Part shown: in pieces, positions 35,133-44,214 of the stretch | Layout: the number at the start of each line of letters is the position of its first letter | How positions within the stretch are numbered: position 1 is the first letter of the stretch | Assembly: GCF_014334015.1 (NCBI RefSeq) | Contig: NZ_CP060488.1 | Location: 4,670,501 to 4,734,500, forward strand | Origin: Bacteroides sp. M10 | GTDB taxonomy: Bacteria; Bacteroidota; Bacteroidia; Bacteroidales; Bacteroidaceae | Length of the DNA stretch: 64,000 bases | Direction: 5' to 3' | The notes under the pieces: generated by a model | Told to the model about the DNA's origin: nothing | Database searches by the model: none | The model's input: only the letters and a program-made list of their open reading frames with translations | Position numbers and translations under genes: made by a program

Positions 35133-35984
35133 TTAATTTTTCAGTTCTCCCAGAATCGGGTTACTGCCTAATAGATGTTCCATCATAGCAAATGGGATTG
35201 TTACCTTTACAGGTCCCATAGAATAAGGAGTGATATCATATACATTATAATAGAAGGTGACTCCTTCTTTGCTTAGGTAGAAATTCTCTGTCGGAGTGAT
35301 GTCACCGGTTGAAGCATATCCCATGTCTTCCAATGCTTCGTGAGTAGTCACTTTGTTATCTGCCATGAGCTGATTCCAGATCAGGTCGGTCAATGCGTCT
35401 TTGTAATCTCCGACAAAAATATCATCGAGACGGAGCGGACGCATCAGGGTGAGGTCCATATTTAAATAAGTTGCCATGTAAATTCCATGTGCACCTCCGG
35501 TATATTCGTTATAGTCGATGCGATATACAAGTAGGTCTTTATCATACAGTTGCACATGGCTTTCTATACCTTTATAATAAGAATACCAGGCACCGATGGA
35601 AGATTCGTCTTCCTTGTCTTTCTCATCCTCGGTATACATAGGTTCGAGATCGCGACGGTATTCGCTGATATAATTCTCGGTATATTGCTTTACAACTTCT
35701 TCCGGTTTTTCGCCGATATATTTATCTCCGAAACAAGCCGAAATGAAATAAGTATTCAGACTGTCTTTTAGCATATCATCCGATGATTTTACCGGATAAG
35801 CAAAATTAATAATAATATTGCAGGCCGGTTTGGCTGTATCATTGAAGAGGTGAGCTGTCTTATTCACTTGAATGCTATCAAACTGTAACGCACCTGTGTT
35901 TTTGTTCATCTTGTCATGACAAGAAAACAAAAAGCCGCTTACCGAAAGTATAATTGCAAGCAGACTGACATATTGTTTTTTCAT
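35133..35984 (-). CDS. DUF3298/DUF4163 domain lipoprotein
   Basis: A 283-aa lipoprotein. The ATG at 35982-35984 opens a lipoprotein signal peptide with lipobox GFLFSC. A longer start at 36035 would overlap the -7 box at 36033-36040 and is rejected. The body fits a DUF4163 region (about 45-140: FAYPVKSSDDMLKDSLNTYF) and a DUF3298 region (about 150-270: YTGGAHGIYMATYLNMDL, PTENFYLSKEGVTFYYNVYDI). Related proteins include the RsiV family, where the domain binds lysozyme; here there is no sigma factor nearby, so the role is unknown. Confidence 0.85.
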   Translation of the reverse strand: MKKQYVSLLAIILSVSGFLFSCHDKMNKNTGALQFDSIQVNKTAHLFNDTAKPACNIIINFAYPVKSSDDMLKDSLNTYFISACFGDKYIGEKPEEVVKQYTENYISEYRRDLEPMYTEDEKDKEDESSIGAWYSYYKGIESHVQLYDKDLLVYRIDYNEYTGGAHGIYMATYLNMDLTLMRPLRLDDIFVGDYKDALTDLIWNQLMADNKVTTHEALEDMGYASTGDITPTENFYLSKEGVTFYYNVYDITPYSMGPVKVTIPFAMMEHLLGSNPILGELKN

Positions 35985-36032
35985 ACCCGTTTTTTCTGTA
36001 AATTCAACATTTGTTTTATCATTCACTATTGA

Positions 36033-36040
36033 CAAATATA
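36033..36040 (-). promoter_or_regulatory. -7 promoter box for the DUF3298 lipoprotein gene
   Basis: The minus strand reads TATATTTG, 48 nt before the ATG at 35984. Confidence 0.6.
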
Positions 36041-36105
36041 GATGAAATTCGTGAACCGGGCTAATAAAAACAGAAAAAAATGCAGCTATTTATTCCCTAT
36101 AATGG

Positions 36106-36130
36106 GATTGGCGGATATTATCCGCCAATC
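36106..36130 (-). terminator. Hairpin at the end of the YecH-like gene
   Basis: GATTGGCGGATA (36106-36117) and TATCCGCCAATC (36119-36130) form a perfect stem with a one-base centre. It touches the stop codon of the yecH-like gene. A T-rich stretch (CATTTTTTTCTG on the minus strand) occurs about 20-30 nt further on. Confidence 0.6.
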
Positions 36131-36362
36131 AATGCTTGCAAACTTTAGTGATATCTACTGTGAATCCATCTTCAGCTGGCATAAATTTCCCTTTCATTTT
36201 CAGGAATTCGATAAGGGTATCTACATCCATGTTTTCTGCCGAGCAAGCATAAAAACGTTGCTGTGAGCCAAACTTCTTAATGATTGCTTCCCGCAATGAT
36301 GATTCCGAGTAGCTATTTCCTTCCATCATGTGGAGGACTTCATGAGCATGTAATTGTTCCAT
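36129..36362 (-). CDS. YecH-type small metal-binding protein
   Basis: A 77-aa protein closely matching the YecH/DUF2492 family: HAHEVLHMM at the start, a SLREAIIKKFG segment, RFYACSAENMD, and the C-terminal KGKFMPAEDGF...CKH. Conserved His and Cys residues suggest metal binding; the family's function is not established. The start at 36362 fits the family N-terminus; an upstream ATG would add MQKKKI. It has its own -7 box 15 nt before the ATG. Confidence 0.88.
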   Translation of the reverse strand: MEQLHAHEVLHMMEGNSYSESSLREAIIKKFGSQQRFYACSAENMDVDTLIEFLKMKGKFMPAEDGFTVDITKVCKH

Positions 36363-36377
36363 AATCTTTTTTTTCTG

Positions 36378-36385
36378 CAAAGATA
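36378..36385 (-). promoter_or_regulatory. -7 promoter box for the yecH-like gene
   Basis: The minus strand reads TATCTTTG, 15 nt before the ATG at 36362. Confidence 0.6.
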
Positions 36386-36436
36386 GGGCAGAGATTGCTT
36401 AGAAACTGTAACATATGTGACAAAACTGCATAATAT

Positions 36437-37522
36437 TCATTGAAAATTGAAAATAACCATTTCACTATGCGTTCCTATTCTGAAGGGTGGTCCCCAAAGG
36501 GACAATCCGGAAGATACATACACATGACTGTTTCCCCATTGGCGATAACCGTGGCTTTGCTCGAAGATATAGTCGGTCACCCAATTAATAGGCCATATTT
36601 GTCCGTGGTGTGTATGCCCGCTGAATTGCAGGTCGATGCCGGCAGCTTCCGTTTTTTCCAAATCAAAGGGTTGATGATCCAATAAAATGATAGGTTTGCT
36701 TTTATCGACATTCGCCATTAACTCTTGCAGGGAATGACGCATGCGGTTATGACGGTCATCACGTCCTATCAGTTGTATGCCGTTGGGAAGTGTAACTACT
36801 GAATCGCGCAATAATTGTATTTGAGTGCTTTTAATATATCGGATACTTTCATCGATACCGCTAATGTATTCGTGATTGCCGAGAACCATATAGATACCCA
36901 TAGGAGCTTTCAAGTCGCCCAATTCTTCCGCCATATTCTCTGTATAAAGAGGTACAACGCTATTATCAATTAAGTCACCACTAATCAAAATCAAGTCGGG
37001 ATGCTGCGCATTTATCATTTCCACATATTTTTTTAATGCGGCTTTCCCTGTACCGTTTCCCAAGTGAACATCGCTGATTGCGACGATTTTAATTGCTTGG
37101 GGAGTATCTTCATATTGTTTATTGGTTAAAATGCTGACTACATTGGTTTCCGGATGATGATAGTTATATACCCCATATCCCAGCAATCCCAACGTGAACA
37201 CTAAAGACAGATAGAACCTATATTTGCAGACAACTTTGAATAATTTCAAGAGATCAAACAAAAGCAGGAATAATGCCATGTATAGAGTAAATATCAACCA
37301 ACTTGTTCCAATGGTGTACATCGAATGGGAGATAAAGACAGGCATCTCAAGGTTACGAGCCAGCATCGTGCCGAAAAAGGATAAAGCACATATCCAGAAT
37401 AAAACGGTCAGGAATATTTTTACTCCGAGAGATTTAACTTTCAGAGCTTGCTTTGCTCTGCTAAATATGTAGGCATTACCTGCCAGATAAAGAGTGATAA
37501 TGATGAGTAAATATGTAAGCAT
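36437..37522 (-). CDS. Membrane-anchored metallophosphoesterase (YkuE/YaeI-like)
   Basis: A 361-aa protein. Residues 1-120 hold about four TM helices. A calcineurin-like phosphoesterase domain follows with all its metal motifs: D151-x-H153 in ISDVHLG, GDLID (182-186), GNHE (215-218), HQPF, and SGHTHHGQ near the C-terminus. In the YkuE/YaeI/LpxG-like group some members cleave UDP-diacylglucosamine or other pyrophosphates; the substrate here is undetermined. The catalytic domain is cytoplasmic or periplasmic depending on helix count. It is transcribed alone. Confidence 0.9.
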   Translation of the reverse strand: MLTYLLIIITLYLAGNAYIFSRAKQALKVKSLGVKIFLTVLFWICALSFFGTMLARNLEMPVFISHSMYTIGTSWLIFTLYMALFLLLFDLLKLFKVVCKYRFYLSLVFTLGLLGYGVYNYHHPETNVVSILTNKQYEDTPQAIKIVAISDVHLGNGTGKAALKKYVEMINAQHPDLILISGDLIDNSVVPLYTENMAEELGDLKAPMGIYMVLGNHEYISGIDESIRYIKSTQIQLLRDSVVTLPNGIQLIGRDDRHNRMRHSLQELMANVDKSKPIILLDHQPFDLEKTEAAGIDLQFSGHTHHGQIWPINWVTDYIFEQSHGYRQWGNSHVYVSSGLSLWGPPFRIGTHSEMVIFNFQ

Positions 37523-37557
37523 AGTGTTTACTTAAAAATCAGAGAATTTATTGGGGC

Positions 37558-37565
37558 AAAGATAG
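37558..37565 (-). promoter_or_regulatory. -7 promoter box for the metallophosphoesterase gene
   Basis: The minus strand reads TATCTTTG, 35 nt before the ATG at 37522. Confidence 0.6.
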
Positions 37566-37701
37566 GTTTTATTGTTGAGTAAAAAGAGTTAATAGTGCTG
37601 ATATGACTCTAAAATAGCCAAATAAAGGAAAGAGAATGTATCTGTAACGGCTTGATTGAATCTTAATTACGAAAAATTATAGGAAAATCTGTTTTTATTC
37701 T

Positions 37702-37709
37702 TATCTTTG
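37702..37709 (+). promoter_or_regulatory. -7 promoter box for the copper operon's first gene
   Basis: TATCTTTG lies 9 nt before the ATG at 37719, leaving almost no 5' UTR. Confidence 0.6.
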
Positions 37710-37718
37710 TCCTCTGAA

Positions 37719-38117
37719 ATGAAAAGACTAGCCTACATAACAGCACTGATCCTTTCTCTCCTGATTATCTATTCAGGAGGTGGAGTCTCTCTTGTGCGTT
37801 ATTGCTGTGCCCGTTGTGAAGCGGTGCAGAGCTGTTGTGATACAGGTTGTCCGAAGTGTAAAAAGACTCATACTTGTGATTCAAAAAAAGGTTGTAAAGA
37901 TAAAGGTTGTACAGCTACTATTTATAAGCTCGATTTGATGAAACATACTACTGAACTGACAACATCAGCTTTAGTAGTCGATCTTTTGTGTGAGTATTTT
38001 TGCTATCTGTTGACTCCGACCTATGCGGATAAACCGGTAGAATATGATAGTCTGACCTCTCCGCCACCTCTCTGTTCGAGGCAGAAGCTGGCGCTATATT
38101 CCACTTATATTATTTAG
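37719..38117 (+). CDS. Cys-rich single-pass membrane/periplasmic protein in the copper operon
   Basis: A 132-aa protein. Residues 1-23 form a hydrophobic signal or anchor helix. Residues 27-65 then hold a dense Cys block: CCARCE, CC, CPKC, HTC, CKDKGC, about a dozen Cys in under 40 residues. The second half is Leu/Tyr-rich with one more Cys pair region (CEYFC). Such Cys spacing is suited to binding Cu(I) or other soft metals. No named family is recognised. It leads the TonB receptor-HMA-CopA series on the same strand, which supports a metal-handling role. ATG 37719 is chosen because the frame's earlier TTG at 37707 lies in the -7 box. Confidence 0.7.
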   Translation: MKRLAYITALILSLLIIYSGGGVSLVRYCCARCEAVQSCCDTGCPKCKKTHTCDSKKGCKDKGCTATIYKLDLMKHTTELTTSALVVDLLCEYFCYLLTPTYADKPVEYDSLTSPPPLCSRQKLALYSTYII

Positions 38118-38180
38118 CCACTATTTCTTTCTTATTTATTCCTTTGCTTTCTATTGAATATGGAAGTAAAGTGAAACAGA

Positions 38181-38197
38181 ATGCAACTAAGTTGCAT
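38181..38197. promoter_or_regulatory. Perfect palindrome upstream of the TonB receptor gene, candidate operator
   Basis: ATGCAACTAAGTTGCAT is an 8-bp perfect palindrome with a central A. It ends 11 nt before the -7 box at 38209 and covers the place of the -33 element, a good position for a repressor or a metal-responsive activator. Confidence 0.55.
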
Positions 38198-38208
38198 GAG
38201 AAATGAAT

Positions 38209-38216
38209 TAATTTTG
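38209..38216 (+). promoter_or_regulatory. -7 promoter box for the TonB receptor gene
   Basis: TAATTTTG fits TAnnTTTG, 25 nt before the ATG at 38242; it indicates an internal promoter in the copper operon. Confidence 0.55.
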
Positions 38217-38241
38217 TATCTCGAAAGTAACTTTAGAAAGA

Positions 38242-40464
38242 ATGAAATATATGATAATAGGACTGTTCCTGTTATTTGCCGGTAATCTATATGCGCAAGT
38301 ACGGGGAACAGTGAAAGATAGTACTGGGGAGGCTATTCCGGGTGCAAATGTGTTCTGGATGAATACAGGACAAGGAGTGACAACTAAGGAAGATGGTAGT
38401 TTTTCTATTGTAAAACCTTCCAAAAGTCACATGTTAATAATCAGTTTTATTGGTTTCCAGAATGATACCATTCATGTGAGCAGTAAAAATCAGCAGTTGG
38501 ATATTGTGCTTCGTGATGGAGTGGAATTGAATGAGGTGAATATTGTCACTCGCAAACTGGGAACGATGAAATTACGCAGTAGCGTGATGAACGAAGATAT
38601 GATAAGCAGTGCAGAATTGAGTAGAGCTGCTTGTTGTAATCTGGGTGAAAGTTTTGTGACCAATCCTTCGGTAGATGTGAGCTATTCTGATGCAGCAACA
38701 GGGGCCAAGCAGATTAAATTGTTGGGACTGTCCGGCACTTATGTGCAGATGTTGACGGAAAATATTCCGAATTATCGTGGGGCAGCTTCTCCTTATGGAT
38801 TAGGGTATGTTCCCGGTCCGTGGATGCAGAGTATACAAGTTTCCAAAGGAACATCTTCTGTAAAGAATGGTTATGAAGCCATCACAGGACAGATTAACGT
38901 GGAATTTAAGAAGCCGCAGTTGCCGGAAGCCGACTGGGTATCTGCCAATCTTTTTGCAAGCACTACCAACCGGTATGAAGCCAATGCAGATGCTACATTA
39001 AAGATTTCCAAACGATGGAGTACTTCTTTATTGGCACATTATGAGAATGAGACTAAAGCGCATGATGGCAATGATGACGGATTTGTGGATATTCCTCAAG
39101 TAGAGCAGTATAATGTGTGGAACCGATGGGCATATATGGGCGACCATTATGTTTTTCAGGCAGGTATCAAAGCTCTTTCCGAAACACGTACCAGCGGACA
39201 GGCCAATCATGGAGGGGCAATACACTCCGGTGATTTATATAAAGTGGGGATTGATACAGAACGTTATGAATTCTTCACCAAGAATGCGTACATATTTAAT
39301 AAGGAGAAGAATACGAATCTGGCTTTGATTCTTTCCACTACTTTGCACAATCAGGATGCTACGTATGGACGCAAACTGTATAATGTGGATCAAACCAACG
39401 TTTATGCTTCGCTGATGTTTGAAACGGAATTTAATCCGCAGAACAGCTTTTCTGCAGGATTAAGCTTCAATTATGACGCTTACGACCAGCATTATCGTTT
39501 GGAGAATAATACGGATAATCCTCTCAAAGCCTTTGAAAAGGAAGCTGTTCCCGGTGCATACGTGCAATATACGTTGAACCTGAATGATAAATGGATGGTG
39601 ATGGCGGGTTTGCGTGGAGACTACAGTAACGAACATGGTTTCTTTGTGACTCCGCGTGCACATCTTAAATACAATCCGAATGATTATGTGAACTTCCGTC
39701 TTTCTGCCGGAAAAGGGTATCGTACCAATCATGTGCTGGCAGAAAACAATTATCTGCTTTCCAGTAGTCGTAAGGTAGAAATAGCTAAGAATCTGGATAT
39801 GGAAGAAGCATGGAATTATGGTGCCAGTGTATCTACTTATATTCCCATATTCGGCAAAACGCTGAATGTAAATGCAGAATACTATTACACAGATTTCTTG
39901 AAACAAGTAATAGTGGATATGGATAGCAACCCTCATGAAGTGGCTTTCTATAATTTGAATGGACGTTCTTACTCGCATGTATTCCAGGTGGAAGCAAGTT
40001 ATCCTTTTTTCAAAGGATTCACCTTGACAGGAGCTTACCGACTCACGGATGCAAAAACGACTTACAAGGGGGTGCGAATGGAGAAACCTCTAACCAGCAA
40101 ATACAAAGGCTTGCTCACTGCTTCTTACCAGACTCCGCTGGGGATTTGGCAGTTTGATGCAACACTGCAACTGAATGGTGGAGGTAGGATGTCTACTCCT
40201 TATGAATTGGGAGATGGACAGTTGTCCTGGGAACGTCGATATGGTAGTTTTGAGCAGTTGAGCTTACAGGTGACACGTTACTTCCGCCGCTGGTCCATCT
40301 ATGTAGGAGGAGAGAACCTGACCAATTTCAAACAAAAGAATCCGATTATCGATGCGGCAAATCCTTGGGGAAACAACTTTGATTCCACTATGATATGGGG
40401 ACCGGTACACGGGGCAAAAGGATATATCGGAATACGTTTTAATTTAGCTAGGAATAGCGAGTAA
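38242..40464 (+). CDS. TonB-dependent outer-membrane receptor with carboxypeptidase-like N-domain
   Basis: A 740-aa receptor. Signal peptide about 1-18; CarboxypepD_reg-like domain about 20-100 (VRGTVKDSTGEAIPGANVFW); plug domain about 115-220 with a CC pair (RAACCNLGE) and KQIKLLGLSGTYVQMLTENIP; then a 22-strand barrel. The protein is shorter than SusC-type glycan receptors (about 1000 aa) and has no SusD partner, so it fits metal or siderophore-like uptake. Position before a periplasmic HMA protein and a Cu+ ATPase points to copper or a copper complex as ligand (inference). Energy would come from TonB-ExbBD encoded elsewhere. Confidence 0.9.
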   Translation: MKYMIIGLFLLFAGNLYAQVRGTVKDSTGEAIPGANVFWMNTGQGVTTKEDGSFSIVKPSKSHMLIISFIGFQNDTIHVSSKNQQLDIVLRDGVELNEVNIVTRKLGTMKLRSSVMNEDMISSAELSRAACCNLGESFVTNPSVDVSYSDAATGAKQIKLLGLSGTYVQMLTENIPNYRGAASPYGLGYVPGPWMQSIQVSKGTSSVKNGYEAITGQINVEFKKPQLPEADWVSANLFASTTNRYEANADATLKISKRWSTSLLAHYENETKAHDGNDDGFVDIPQVEQYNVWNRWAYMGDHYVFQAGIKALSETRTSGQANHGGAIHSGDLYKVGIDTERYEFFTKNAYIFNKEKNTNLALILSTTLHNQDATYGRKLYNVDQTNVYASLMFETEFNPQNSFSAGLSFNYDAYDQHYRLENNTDNPLKAFEKEAVPGAYVQYTLNLNDKWMVMAGLRGDYSNEHGFFVTPRAHLKYNPNDYVNFRLSAGKGYRTNHVLAENNYLLSSSRKVEIAKNLDMEEAWNYGASVSTYIPIFGKTLNVNAEYYYTDFLKQVIVDMDSNPHEVAFYNLNGRSYSHVFQVEASYPFFKGFTLTGAYRLTDAKTTYKGVRMEKPLTSKYKGLLTASYQTPLGIWQFDATLQLNGGGRMSTPYELGDGQLSWERRYGSFEQLSLQVTRYFRRWSIYVGGENLTNFKQKNPIIDAANPWGNNFDSTMIWGPVHGAKGYIGIRFNLARNSE

Positions 40465-40536
40465 AAACTAGGAATAGTGAGTTGCGGGACGATCGCATAG
40501 AAAATAAAGAATACTAATTTTAAACTGATAGGAAAA

Positions 40537-40860
40537 ATGAAAACAAAAAGATGGATGGCCACTTGCGTGGTGGCTCTTTTGAGTGTAGCAGCTGTATTGG
40601 CAAAAGATATTCGTGTAGTTGTATTCAAAGTGTCCCAGATGCATTGTGAGAAATGCGAAAAGAAAGTAAAGGACAATATGCGTTTTGAAAAAGGATTGAA
40701 GGATATTGCGACCGAAGTAAAAACTAAAATGGTGACTATCACGTATGATGCTGAAAAAACGAATGTAAAGAACTTGCAAGCAGGATTTAACAAGTTCAAT
40801 TATGAAGCTGAATTTGTAAAAGAAACAAAGAAAGACGATCAGAAGACTGATAAGAAGTAA
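40537..40860 (+). CDS. Periplasmic heavy-metal-associated (HMA) domain protein
   Basis: A 107-aa protein with a signal peptide (about 1-22) and one HMA domain. Metal-binding Cys37 and Cys40 lie in the MHCEKC motif, with the usual beta-alpha-beta spacing to the end of the domain. A Lys/Asp-rich tail (KKDDQKTDKK) follows. Likely carries Cu(I) between outer and inner membrane or receives it from the ATPase. It lies 72 nt after the TonB receptor gene and 97 nt before the P-type ATPase gene. Confidence 0.9.
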   Translation: MKTKRWMATCVVALLSVAAVLAKDIRVVVFKVSQMHCEKCEKKVKDNMRFEKGLKDIATEVKTKMVTITYDAEKTNVKNLQAGFNKFNYEAEFVKETKKDDQKTDKK

Positions 40861-40957
40861 TTGAACAAATACCTATATTAGCTTGTTTCTATAAACAAAC
40901 AATGGTTCTTCCCCGACTCCTTTCCGGGAGGAAGGGAAGACCGTAAATAATAATTAT

Positions 40958-43168
40958 ATGGGTAACACAATAAAAAAGGCATTTCCTGTGCTTAATATGC
41001 ATTGTGCAGGATGTGCCAATAATGTAGAAAAAACAGTGAAAAAATTGCCGGGAGTCATTGAGGCTTCCGTTAATTTTGCTACCAATACATTGACCGTTTC
41101 TTATGAGAAAGACCAGCTGACTCCCGGGGAAATCCGTGCGGCTGTGCTTGCGGCAGGTTATGATCTGATTGTGGAAGAAGCCCACAAGGAGGAACGCCGG
41201 GAAGAGGAGCAGCATAAGCGTTACACTCGTTTGAAGTGGAAGGTGATTGGGGCTTGGATTTTGGTAGTACCGTTGCTGGTATTTTCCATGATACTGATGC
41301 ATGTACCCTACTCTAATGAGATTCAAATGGTACTTGCTATCCCTGTCATGGTCTTTTTCGGAGGTGGTTTCTTTACCGGAGCTTGGAAACAGGCTAAACT
41401 GGGACGGAGCAATATGGATACACTGGTTGCACTTAGTACTTCCATTGCTTTTCTGTTCAGTCTGTTCAATACTTTCTTCCCCGAATTTTGGTATGCTCGT
41501 GGATTGGAACCGCACGTCTATTATGAGGCTTCTGCGGTGATTATCGCTTTCGTTCTTACCGGAAAATTGATGGAGGAGCGTGCTAAAGGAAATACCTCGA
41601 CTGCTATTCGCAAGTTGATGGGAATGCAGCCTAAAGTTGCCTGGGTTCTGCGCAATGGAGTGGAAGAGGAGATTTTGATCGAGAACCTCCAGATAGGTGA
41701 TATGGTCGTTGTACGCCCGGGAGAACAGATACCTGTGGACGGTCAGCTTTCCGAAGGCGATTCGTATGTTGACGAAAGTATGATTAGTGGTGAACCGGTT
41801 CCGGTAGAAAAGAAGAAAGGCGATAAAGTTTTGGCAGGAACGATCAACCAGCGTGGCTCGTTTATTATACATGCCACACAGGTAGGTAGTGAAACGGTGC
41901 TTGCCCGCATCATTTCCATGGTGCAGGAAGCACAGGGTAGCAAAGCTCCCGTGCAACGTATCGTCGATCGTATTACTGGAATTTTTGTACCTGTCGTATT
42001 GGGCATTGCTATCCTGACATTTGTTTTATGGGTTGCTATCGGTGGTAGTGAATATATCTCTTATGGTATTCTGTCGGCTGTTTCTGTCCTTGTTATTGCT
42101 TGTCCGTGTGCTTTGGGACTTGCTACGCCTACTGCATTGATGGTGGGAATAGGCAAAGCTGCCAGTCAGCATATTCTGATTAAAGACGCGGTAGCTTTGG
42201 AACAAATGCGTAAAGTGGATGTCGTTGTACTGGATAAAACCGGAACATTGACTGAAGGACACCCTACTGCTACCGGATGGTTATGGGCACAATCGCAGGA
42301 ACCTCATTTCAAAGATGTGCTTTTAGCTGCGGAAATGAAATCGGAGCATCCGCTTGCCGGTGCTATCGTTTCTGCACTTCAGGATGAGGAGAAGATAAAA
42401 CCTGCTGCATTGGACAGTTTCGAAAGTATTACGGGAAAAGGAATCAAAGTCTCTTATGAGGGACATACCTACTGGGTAGGTAGTCATAAACTCCTAAAAG
42501 ATTTCAGTGCGACAGTAAATGATGTGATGGCTGAAATGCTGGTTCGCTATGAATCGGATGGCAATGGTATTATCTACTTTGGATGCGAAAACGAGTTATT
42601 GGCTATCATTGCTGTTTCTGACCCGATAAAAGCTACTTCAGCCGAAGCAGTGAAAGAACTGAAACGTCAAGGTATTGACATTTGTATGTTGACGGGTGAC
42701 GGGCAGCGGACGGCATTAGCTGTTTCTTCCCGTTTAGGAATCGAACGTTTTGTCGCTGACGCTCTGCCGGACGATAAAGCCGAATTTGTGCGTGAGCTTC
42801 AAATGCAGGGAAAGAAAGTCGCTATGGTAGGAGATGGTATCAATGATTCGCAGGCTTTGGCACTGGCTGACGTCAGCATCGCCATGGGGAAAGGAACTGA
42901 TATTGCTATGGACGTAGCTATGGTAACTTTGATGACATCGGATTTATTGCTGCTTCCTAAAGCTTTTCAGCTGTCAAAGCAGACGGTCAAACTGATTCAT
43001 CAGAATCTTTTCTGGGCGTTTATTTATAATCTGATCGGCATTCCTATTGCTGCCGGTATCTTGTTCCCATTGAATGATTTGTTATTGAATCCGATGTTGG
43101 CAAGTGCTGCAATGGCCTTCTCCAGTGTGAGTGTAGTGCTCAACTCATTGAGCTTGGGAAGAAAATGA
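40958..43168 (+). CDS. copA: Cu+-transporting P-type ATPase
   Basis: A 736-aa P1B-ATPase exporting metal from the cytoplasm. One N-terminal HMA domain has Cys16 and Cys19 (MHCAGC). The membrane metal site is CPC at 382-384 ([11 protein letters not shown]), the phosphorylated Asp426 sits in DKTGTLT, HP lies in SEHPLAG and the hinge in GDGIND. The C-terminal [13 protein letters not shown] helix carries the M-x-x-S-S motif typical of Cu+-type P1B-1 pumps, which supports copper rather than zinc or cadmium. The length is normal. A terminator follows. Confidence 0.95.
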   Translation: MGNTIKKAFPVLNMHCAGCANNVEKTVKKLPGVIEASVNFATNTLTVSYEKDQLTPGEIRAAVLAAGYDLIVEEAHKEERREEEQHKRYTRLKWKVIGAWILVVPLLVFSMILMHVPYSNEIQMVLAIPVMVFFGGGFFTGAWKQAKLGRSNMDTLVALSTSIAFLFSLFNTFFPEFWYARGLEPHVYYEASAVIIAFVLTGKLMEERAKGNTSTAIRKLMGMQPKVAWVLRNGVEEEILIENLQIGDMVVVRPGEQIPVDGQLSEGDSYVDESMISGEPVPVEKKKGDKVLAGTINQRGSFIIHATQVGSETVLARIISMVQEAQGSKAPVQRIVDRITGIFVPVVLGIAILTFVLWVAIGGSEYISYGILSAVSVLVIACPCALGLATPTALMVGIGKAASQHILIKDAVALEQMRKVDVVVLDKTGTLTEGHPTATGWLWAQSQEPHFKDVLLAAEMKSEHPLAGAIVSALQDEEKIKPAALDSFESITGKGIKVSYEGHTYWVGSHKLLKDFSATVNDVMAEMLVRYESDGNGIIYFGCENELLAIIAVSDPIKATSAEAVKELKRQGIDICMLTGDGQRTALAVSSRLGIERFVADALPDDKAEFVRELQMQGKKVAMVGDGINDSQALALADVSIAMGKGTDIAMDVAMVTLMTSDLLLLPKAFQLSKQTVKLIHQNLFWAFIYNLIGIPIAAGILFPLNDLLLNPMLASAAMAFSSVSVVLNSLSLGRK

Positions 43169-43210
43169 GTAAGCGACTGTAAAAAGAAAACAAACTGTAA
43201 GTAAATAATA

Positions 43211-43262
43211 AACGGTGAATACTTTGCGGATCATGCGCAATTTGTTCACCGTTCGTTTTTTT
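43211..43262 (+). terminator. Terminator after copA
   Basis: AACGGTGAA (43211-43219) pairs with TTCACCGTT (43245-43253), with an inner TTGCG/CGCAA stem and an eight-T run. A shared 3' end for copA. Confidence 0.85.
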
Positions 43263-43308
43263 TGCAATTCGCTGTTATAATTTTATCCTCTATCGCTCTT
43301 CATAAGAA

Positions 43309-44148
43309 TTATCTGTTTCTGAATTCCAATGGCGTCATTCCTACATACCGCCTAAAATATTTACCAAAGAATGAGGCACTGGGGAAGTTTAGAGAATAAG
43401 CTATTTCTTGGATAGTCATATTAGTGCCTTTCAGTTTCGCTTTGGCATCCATGATTACAATATAAGCAATGGTGTCCAATACACTTTTACCTGTCACTTG
43501 TCTCACAGTTGTGCTTAGATGCTGAAGAGATATTCCGAGTTTATCGGCGTAGAATTGTGCACGACGTTCATTCTTATAATTCTCGGTGATGGCTTGAATC
43601 AATTCCCGGCAGATTTCCTTTTTGCGGTTTGAACTGCTGTTCTCACCCGGAAATTTATGATATATCAGTCGTATACTTGTCAGGATAGTCTGAAGGGATA
43701 ACTCAACCAATTCGGAATCCATTTCGAAGTTCTCATTGCAACTAGCCCGTGATAATAGAGCAAAATAGTCTTTCAGATAACTGGCTACTTCTTCATTAAG
43801 AGGAACCACCGGTTGCTCTATCAGTTTGGGATATGCATTACCAATATTCTTCATCAGATTGATTCGTCCGGCACAATAGGCAGAGAAACCGGCAAAGCAA
43901 AGACATACTTTTTCTGTTCTCTCCCGAAACTGGATGATTGTTCCCGGTAACAATGTTATCAGGTCATTAGGACGAATTTCATAATCAAGCAGATTGATGG
44001 AGGCTTTCATCGAACCTTCGGTGCAGATGGCAACAATACATGCCTGCAACCGACAAGATTGCTTATAAATATTGAGAATGTCTTCCGTAACATTCGTCCA
44101 TGCTAATACTTCGGTAGGCAAGTCTACCTGTGGAAAGTCCATTTTCAT
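43309..44148 (-). CDS. AraC family transcriptional regulator
   Basis: A 279-aa regulator. The N-terminal half is a cupin-like sensor (IRPNDLITLLPGTIIQF). The C-terminal 100 residues hold the two AraC helix-turn-helix units: FYADKLGISLQHLSTTVRQVTG and MTIQEIAYSLNFPSASFFGKYFRRYVGMTPLEFR. ATG 44148 is chosen because the earlier ATG at 44184 would lie over the -7 box at 44174-44181. It converges on copA and diverges from lipB. Regulating the copper operon is possible but not shown by the sequence. Confidence 0.9.
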   Translation of the reverse strand: MKMDFPQVDLPTEVLAWTNVTEDILNIYKQSCRLQACIVAICTEGSMKASINLLDYEIRPNDLITLLPGTIIQFRERTEKVCLCFAGFSAYCAGRINLMKNIGNAYPKLIEQPVVPLNEEVASYLKDYFALLSRASCNENFEMDSELVELSLQTILTSIRLIYHKFPGENSSSNRKKEICRELIQAITENYKNERRAQFYADKLGISLQHLSTTVRQVTGKSVLDTIAYIVIMDAKAKLKGTNMTIQEIAYSLNFPSASFFGKYFRRYVGMTPLEFRNR

Positions 44149-44173
44149 AGTTGTGTTTGTTATATTAGGCCAA

Positions 44174-44181
44174 CAAATGTA
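44174..44181 (-). promoter_or_regulatory. -7 promoter box for the AraC regulator gene
   Basis: The minus strand reads TACATTTG, 25 nt before the ATG at 44148. It lies back to back with the lipB box. Confidence 0.55.
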
Positions 44182-44201
44182 CACATTTTCTTTTTATTTC
44201 T

Positions 44202-44209
44202 TACCTTTG
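44202..44209 (+). promoter_or_regulatory. -7 promoter box abutting lipB
   Basis: TACCTTTG ends 5 nt before the lipB ATG at 44215, predicting a leaderless transcript. Confidence 0.65.
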
Positions 44210-44214
44210 TTTTT

